This document shows positions 5,460 to 9,516 of a stretch of DNA of 9,516 bases, piece after piece. The position numbers and the translations under genes are program-made. The stretch is from NCBI GenBank assembly GCA_020053615.1, contig JAGVMW010000061.1, positions 1 through 9,516 of the forward strand. Reading direction: 5' to 3'. The notes under the pieces are model-generated. The model did no database searches. It was not told the DNA's origin and saw only the letters and a program-made list of their open reading frames with translations. This DNA is from an archaeon (GTDB lineage: Archaea; Nanobdellota; Nanobdellia; Woesearchaeales; GW2011-AR9). Position 1 is the stretch's first letter. Every line of letters begins with the position of its first letter.

Positions 5460-5810
5460 TTATTCTTTCACGAACTTAGAAACAACCTCAACAATACTGT
5501 CTTGGTCTTTCTTGGATAAAGTAAGAGTGTAAGCTTGAATGATAACTTTAAGTTCATTAGCATCTTTAGGCACAAAATCACTGATTTTAGCGATAATTTC
5601 TTCTTTTAAACGAGTAACTCCCAACTCAACCAGCTTTTTATGTAATTCTTCTCTTTTCTTTTCGGATAAAGGGGGGAAAGTTTCGACATATTCTTTGGCT
5701 TTATTAGATAAGAAGTTCATTTGAGTATCTCTTTTTTCAATTTTAGCTAGAATATCTTTTACTTCTCCTAATGATAATGGCTTCTGCTCGATGAACTGTG
5801 GATTAACCAT
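5460..5810 (-). CDS. rpoF: DNA-directed RNA polymerase subunit F (Rpb4 homologue)
   Basis: This 116-residue protein is the archaeal RpoF. With RpoE (Rpb7) it forms the polymerase stalk, which contacts nascent RNA and helps open-complex formation and processivity. The N-terminal segment (MVNPQFIEQKPLSLGEVKDIL) is the part that packs against RpoE. The C-terminal helical, HRDC-like part carries the family pattern LGVTRLKEEIIAKISDF-VPKDANELKVII. Length is normal for the family. It follows L21e with only 2 bp between stop and start, and a GAGG Shine-Dalgarno sequence (5819-5822) lies inside the end of L21e, so the two are almost certainly cotranscribed and translationally coupled. This gene pair is a standard archaeal arrangement. 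Confidence 0.93.
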   Translation of the reverse strand: MVNPQFIEQKPLSLGEVKDILAKIEKRDTQMNFLSNKAKEYVETFPPLSEKKREELHKKLVELGVTRLKEEIIAKISDFVPKDANELKVIIQAYTLTLSKKDQDSIVEVVSKFVKE

Positions 5811-5812
5811 GT

Positions 5813-6103
5813 TTATAGCCTCTTAAGATGGATTGGATGTACAAACAGCTTCTTTTCTTTATTGCCGTCAGTGAATTTGATGCCATAGCAGTTTCCACGT
5901 TTTCCGTTGATTACTCCAGTTTGTCCATGGAATCTAGGATAGAAACGTCCTTTCTGCACTCCTGGATGTATAACTAAGCCGACGGTATCTCCGTCTTTAA
6001 ACTCTTGGAAATACTTGCTTAAAGAAATCTTGCCTTTTTCTTTATAGCCCAATTTAAGTTTATATCTAGTCTTTCTTAAAAATGAACCTACTCTTTGTCC
6101 CAT
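5813..6103 (-). CDS. rpl21e: 50S ribosomal protein L21e
   Basis: This 96-residue basic protein is a full-length archaeal/eukaryal L21e of the large ribosomal subunit. It has the family landmarks: an N-terminal MGQRVGSFLRKTRYKL, the SH3-like core with FKDGDTVGLVIHPGVQKGRFYPRFHGQTG and VINGKRGNCYGI, and a C-terminal KKLFVHPIHLKRL. It begins the L21e-rpoF operon. A strong TATA box (TTTATAAA) is centred 27.5 bp before the ATG with no Shine-Dalgarno sequence, so the operon mRNA is predicted to be leaderless. The gene lies 77 bp after the stop codon of ileS on the same strand. There is no clear T-rich terminator between them, so some read-through from ileS is possible. Confidence 0.96.
   Translation of the reverse strand: MGQRVGSFLRKTRYKLKLGYKEKGKISLSKYFQEFKDGDTVGLVIHPGVQKGRFYPRFHGQTGVINGKRGNCYGIKFTDGNKEKKLFVHPIHLKRL
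5819..5822 (-). promoter_or_regulatory. Shine-Dalgarno sequence of rpoF inside L21e
   Basis: On the minus strand GAGG lies 8 nt before the rpoF ATG (5810-5808), within the last codons of L21e. This is the pattern expected for an internal operon gene that cannot be leaderless. Confidence 0.5.
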
Positions 6104-6126
6104 GTTTGTATAGAATTTGAGGGATA

Positions 6127-6134
6127 TTTATAAA
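6127..6134 (-). promoter_or_regulatory. TATA box of the L21e-rpoF operon
   Basis: TTTATAAA is palindromic and centred 27.5 bp before the L21e start codon, predicting a leaderless transcript. Upstream on the minus strand is CGCAATC, a weak BRE. Unlike the box at 3285, no gene starts on the other side, because ileS converges on it. Confidence 0.72.
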
Positions 6135-6180
6135 GATTGCGAATGTGATTAGGTTATTTTTGGTTTAATCTCTTATTCAC

Positions 6181-9100
6181 TCACACTTTCTCCATCCAAG
6201 CTTCAAACTGCTCCTCTTTGACTTTGAACTCGCCTTTGTGCGGCAGCGACTTAACTAAGTTTCCAGAAACCAACTCCATCTTTTCTGCGCCTACTTTCTC
6301 TTCAATATTTAATGCAAACGGCTTCAGTCTCTTGACCATTTCTGCACTGCATCTTAGAATTAAATTTATTCTATCCAACTTTTCCATTCCTGCTTCTTTG
6401 CGCAGCAATTGAATATTTCTCATAACTTCTCGAGAATAACCTTCACTTTCTAACTCAGGAGTTCTTTCTGAGTTAACATAAGCATACCCGCCGCTGAAAG
6501 CACTTTCAAAGAAAGGAGCAGGAACTTCATGCTCAAATTGCAGCATATCTCGAGTTACTTTGATTTCTCTTCCTTCTAATTCAAAGCGATGTACTCCCTC
6601 TTTTTCCAAATGTCCTAATATTGTCTCCGGGCTGTCGATAGTTAATTTAGCAATTACTTGTCCAGAAAGCTCGGCGAAAGCAGGACCGATTTTTCTTCCG
6701 TCTGACCGCATCTTAATTTTCAATCCAGGAAGTTGAGCTACTATACGAACTGATTTAGCATTAGTTTGTTTTTTGATGATTTCGGAAAGTTTTTCCACCG
6801 CAGCAATAGTTTCTTTTTTAGTTGTAACTATTACCACTTCTTTAACCGGCCATTTTAACCCCAACTTAGCTCTCTCTCGGGCACTAAGAGCAGCCTGGAG
6901 CACTTCCATAACCGTTCCCATTTCCAATTCCAGCTTCTCGTCGATTTTGTTTTCTTCGCACTTGGGCCAGGAATAATGTGAGATGCTCTCTTCAGATAAA
7001 TTAAATTCTTCTTTCAGATTAAGATAAATAGTTTCAGTAATAAATGGGCAGATAACATTAAACATCTTCAATAGCTTGAACAAAACTGTAGCAATGGTAA
7101 ACATACATACTTCTTTCTCTTGATCTTCTCCTAAAGAACTTTTATCTCTCACCATCTGGATGTAAGTGCGGCTTAGTTCTAGATAAAGTTCTTCCATGGG
7201 CTTGATGGTTTCGTCAAATTTATACATTTCAAACAATTCAGTAACTTTCTTTATCGTAGAGTTCATCTTAGAGATGATATATTTTTCTTCAGAACTCATC
7301 AAATTGTACATGATTTCTTTTTTGGAGAGGAAAGGATTAGCTTTATTTTCTTTAGCGAGATTTATCAGCAACTTGTGCACGTTCCACAATATCTGCAAGT
7401 AGCGAGCTTTAGTAGTACATTCATCCCAGCTGAAATTTATATCTATGCCGGCATTATTCTGACACATATAGTATCGCAATACATCAACTCCATGTTTGTC
7501 TATCAATTCGTATGGAGAAGTAATGTTGCCTAAGCTCTTGCTCATCTTCTTTCCATCAATATCATTCAACATTCCATGCGCATAAACATTCTTAAATGCA
7601 TTCTTCCCAAAGAAAATGTATGAACAGATAGAAAGCATGCTGAACCACAACCTAGTTTGTTCCTTAGCTTCTAATATGCCATCAGCAGGATACCATTCTT
7701 TGATTAATTTAGCATCATTATTTAAGCAATTCCAACTAGTTGTTCCGGCATCAACCCACACATCAATGACGTCAGGAACGCGCTGCATTTTCTGTCCGCA
7801 CTTGCAATTTAATTCTACTTTATCAATCCAGGGAATATGTAAATTTTCAGGTATAATTCCACCGTTCTTTTCTAATTCTGCCCGAGAACCGATAACTTTA
7901 ATCTCTTTACATTTAGTACAGGTCCAGATAGGCAGCGGAGTTCCCCAATATCTTTGTCTGGAAATAGAATTATCTTTCAGATTTTTAACCCACGCTTCAT
8001 AAGAATTATTAGATATCTCCGGAACCCAATGCACTTTTTTATTTCCTTTTAGTATCTTTTCTCTCAAATCCTCAATCTTAAAGAACCATTGGTTAGTCAA
8101 GCGGAATACTACCGGCTTATGGCATCTCCAGCAATGGGGATATTCATGTTCGACTTTAGTAACGCTGATAATGGCATGTTCATCTTTTAACGCTTGAGTG
8201 AATTTAGCATCATCAACTTTAGCTCTCCAGCCTTTGAATTTATCCATTTCCTCTTTGAAGTAGCCTTTCTCATCCAGCAAGTTGAACGGAGGAATTTTAT
8301 ATGGTACGCATGCTTCTTGGTCCTCAGGACCGCAGCCGGGAGCGCAGTGTACTAAACCCGTACCGGCGCTAGTATCTACGTAATGCTCGTTAAGAATCAC
8401 CGTATGTATTTTCTTATGCTTCTGTTTTAATTCAGCAAATTTCGAGATGTGCTTTTCAAACGGATGGATATATTCTAATCCTTCTAATTTTGTTCCTTTA
8501 AATTCTTCCAATACTTTTAGTTGTTTTTCAGCTACCGCCTGTACCACCGCACCGGCTAATGCTTTAGCGAGGTACCACACTTCTTTAGCTGAGTTTCCTT
8601 TAGCTCCTTTCTCTTTAACTTCCTTCCCTGCAACTCCTCTCTCTTTAACTTCCGCTTTAACATAATCTAATTCCGGATTGACCATTACGGCTAAGTTGAA
8701 TGGTATAGTCCAAGGAGTGGTAGTCCATACGATTAAATATTCGTTTTTCTTTCCTTTGACTTGGAATTTTACAAAGATAGAATCTTCATTGACGTTTTGA
8801 TATTCACATTCGTGTTTAGCAATAGCAGTTTCACAATACTGGCACCACGTCATTACTTTTTCGCCATAATACAGGCGCTCTTGTTCATGAGCTTTTTTTA
8901 TTAATTGCCACTCACCTTCTATAAATTCAGGCTTGATTGGTAGATAAGGATTAGATAGGTCTAAAGTAATTCCCCAGCGTATTAAATCTTGAGTCATGGC
9001 TTGGGCTTTTTCTTGACAGAACTGCTGGCATTCGGTGATGAATTTGTCCAAACCAAACTTTAGTATGTCTTCTTTGGTCTTCAGCCCGAATTTGTCCATA

Positions 9101-9378
9101 GCTTTGTGTTCAGTAGGCAAGCCGTGCATATCAAATCCGTTCCTATCCCAGATATTACACCCTTGGGCTCTGCGGTAACGGACCATAATATCTTTCAGTG
9201 CATAATTCCACGCGTGTCCTAGATGAAACTTTCCTGAAGTGTACGGCGGCCCGTCTAAAAAGTAGAATTTGGGACCTTTCTCATACTTCTTTCTGAGCTT
9301 TTCAACGGTTTCATTCACAGCCCAGTATTTAACTATTTGAGGTTCAACTTCAGTAGCGGTATAGTTCTGGAACTTCAT
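6181..9378 (-). CDS. ileS: isoleucyl-tRNA synthetase
   Basis: This 1065-residue class Ia enzyme charges tRNA-Ile with isoleucine using ATP. The length is usual for the archaeal/eukaryal type. The HIGH signature is HLGH (residues 52-55, in PPYTSGKFHLGHAWN) and KMSKS is intact (611-615), preceded by HGMLNDIDGK. The CP1 editing domain spans roughly 180-410. It contains the Thr-rich WTTTPWT (218-224) and GTGLVHCAPGCGPED (339-353), the hydrolytic site that removes mischarged valine. CxxC-type pairs that may bind zinc occur at 179/182, 416/419, 487/490 and 525/527. The anticodon-binding helical region begins near 660, and the conserved ARERAKLGLKWPV starts the C-terminal part. A 30-bp tandem duplication lies in CP1 at 243-262. 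The start is supported by a TATA-like TTTTTAAA 27.5 bp upstream. The gene appears complete and functional. Confidence 0.97.
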   Translation of the reverse strand: MKFQNYTATEVEPQIVKYWAVNETVEKLRKKYEKGPKFYFLDGPPYTSGKFHLGHAWNYALKDIMVRYRRAQGCNIWDRNGFDMHGLPTEHKAMDKFGLKTKEDILKFGLDKFITECQQFCQEKAQAMTQDLIRWGITLDLSNPYLPIKPEFIEGEWQLIKKAHEQERLYYGEKVMTWCQYCETAIAKHECEYQNVNEDSIFVKFQVKGKKNEYLIVWTTTPWTIPFNLAVMVNPELDYVKAEVKERGVAGKEVKEKGAKGNSAKEVWYLAKALAGAVVQAVAEKQLKVLEEFKGTKLEGLEYIHPFEKHISKFAELKQKHKKIHTVILNEHYVDTSAGTGLVHCAPGCGPEDQEACVPYKIPPFNLLDEKGYFKEEMDKFKGWRAKVDDAKFTQALKDEHAIISVTKVEHEYPHCWRCHKPVVFRLTNQWFFKIEDLREKILKGNKKVHWVPEISNNSYEAWVKNLKDNSISRQRYWGTPLPIWTCTKCKEIKVIGSRAELEKNGGIIPENLHIPWIDKVELNCKCGQKMQRVPDVIDVWVDAGTTSWNCLNNDAKLIKEWYPADGILEAKEQTRLWFSMLSICSYIFFGKNAFKNVYAHGMLNDIDGKKMSKSLGNITSPYELIDKHGVDVLRYYMCQNNAGIDINFSWDECTTKARYLQILWNVHKLLINLAKENKANPFLSKKEIMYNLMSSEEKYIISKMNSTIKKVTELFEMYKFDETIKPMEELYLELSRTYIQMVRDKSSLGEDQEKEVCMFTIATVLFKLLKMFNVICPFITETIYLNLKEEFNLSEESISHYSWPKCEENKIDEKLELEMGTVMEVLQAALSARERAKLGLKWPVKEVVIVTTKKETIAAVEKLSEIIKKQTNAKSVRIVAQLPGLKIKMRSDGRKIGPAFAELSGQVIAKLTIDSPETILGHLEKEGVHRFELEGREIKVTRDMLQFEHEVPAPFFESAFSGGYAYVNSERTPELESEGYSREVMRNIQLLRKEAGMEKLDRINLILRCSAEMVKRLKPFALNIEEKVGAEKMELVSGNLVKSLPHKGEFKVKEEQFEAWMEKV
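8593..8652 (-). repeat. 30-bp tandem duplication inside ileS
   Basis: Two adjacent 30-bp units (8623-8652, then 8593-8622 in reading direction) match at 24 of 30 positions and encode EVKERGVAGK followed by EVKEKGAKGN (residues 243-262). The unit is a multiple of three, so the frame is kept. It adds a charged, Gly-containing, probably surface-exposed loop to the CP1 editing domain, between the strand ending PELDYVKA and VWYLAKAL. Confidence 0.82.
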
Positions 9379-9401
9379 GGTATGGTAGAGAAAAGAGCGA
9401 G

Positions 9402-9409
9402 TTTAAAAA
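9402..9409 (-). promoter_or_regulatory. TATA-like box of ileS
   Basis: On the minus strand this reads TTTTTAAA, centred 27.5 bp before the ileS ATG, so the mRNA is probably leaderless. It is embedded in a longer AT-rich stretch (ATATATTTTTAAA), so the exact box is uncertain. GACTGTGCC lies upstream at 9430-9422, 13 bp before TTTTAAA, as at the left edge of the window. Confidence 0.6.
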
Positions 9410-9417
9410 TATATCTG

Positions 9418-9435
9418 AAACGGCACAGTCCGTTT
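9418..9435. other. small inverted repeat upstream of the ileS promoter
   Basis: AAACGG (9418-9423) and CCGTTT (9430-9435) are perfect inverted copies around a 6-base centre, CACAGT. The element overlaps the GACTGTGCC 9-mer on the minus strand. It lies 8 bp upstream of the TATA-like box, so an operator is a possible reading. If ileS is leaderless, this element is not part of its mRNA. Confidence 0.55.
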
Positions 9436-9440
9436 TGTGA

Positions 9441-9516
9441 GTGATAGCACCATATCCACCTGAAAACAAGGACGGCTTTGCCGTCCTGTTTTCATTTAAT
9501 GAGATGCAACTATCGC
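9441..9516. repeat. nested imperfect palindrome with a strong GC-rich hairpin
   Basis: The core GAAAACAAGGACGGC (9462-9476), TTT, GCCGTCCTGTTTTC (9480-9493) is a 14-bp stem with one bulged A. Around the same centre, GTGATAG (9441-9447) pairs with CTATCGC (9510-9516), with one G-T pair, and CATaTC (9451-9456) pairs with GAgATG (9501-9506) apart from one mismatch. The core has the A-tract, stem, T-tract layout of an intrinsic terminator on either strand. It may end a gene beyond the right edge, form a structured RNA, or be a small palindromic repeat element. It lies upstream of the ileS promoter and is cut by the window end. Confidence 0.7.

Noticed and set aside
7616..8002. Plus-strand open frame of 128 codons (and shorter ones) opposite ileS
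   Set aside because: ileS is complete with all catalytic motifs in the minus frame; these are antisense shadows without start signals.
9379..9516. A tRNA, T-box or box C/D RNA gene upstream of ileS
   Set aside because: No cloverleaf or T-loop sequence is present. T-boxes are bacterial leader elements, and this stretch lies upstream of the predicted leaderless start. The C-box-like GTGATAG departs from the consensus and lacks a paired D box at proper spacing.

Overview
The window looks like a piece of an archaeal chromosome. It carries ribosomal protein L21e, RNA polymerase subunit F (Rpb4-like), a DUF655/COG1491 protein and an archaeal/eukaryal-type isoleucyl-tRNA synthetase, and its promoters are TATA-box promoters. 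The AT-rich composition, the short genes, and a secreted Cys-repeat protein with a DUF5667-like head and an ITGGAV tail suggest a DPANN archaeon, most likely Woesearchaeota/Pacearchaeota. That placement is an inference; the archaeal assignment itself is firm.

Layout. (1) 83-2470, plus strand: a large secreted or surface protein with nine Cys-pair repeats, two small Cys modules, a Ser/Gly/Asp-rich stalk and a short C-terminal tail. (2) 2586-3261, minus strand: two small unrecognised genes one base apart, probably one operon. (3) 3316-3714, plus strand: a small charged protein transcribed divergently from that pair. (4) 3715-3884: a non-coding stretch with a diverged 29-bp direct repeat that can form a hairpin. 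(5) 3885-4808, plus strand: a class II Fic protein whose Fic motif has Ser in place of the second Gly. (6) 4812-6103, minus strand: the conserved informational cluster L21e - rpoF - DUF655. (7) 6181-9378, minus strand: ileS. (8) 9379-9516: the ileS promoter followed by a large nested inverted repeat running to the window edge.

How the parts work together. The right half (ileS, L21e, rpoF, DUF655) is translation and transcription machinery. The left half (surface protein, three small unknown genes, Fic) is accessory, and the two halves meet at convergent stop codons only 3 bp apart (4808/4812).

Regulatory pattern. Six promoter-proximal genes have a TATA-like octamer centred 26.5-27.5 bp before the start codon, which predicts leaderless mRNAs. 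The divergent pair at 3261/3316 appears to share one perfectly palindromic TATA box, TTATATAA, exactly midway between the two start codons. The surface-protein gene is the exception: it has a distal TATA box and a Shine-Dalgarno sequence. Its promoter shares the 9-mer GACTGTGCC with the ileS promoter at identical spacing from TTTTAAA. I found no complete mobile element, tRNA, rRNA, CRISPR array or replication origin.
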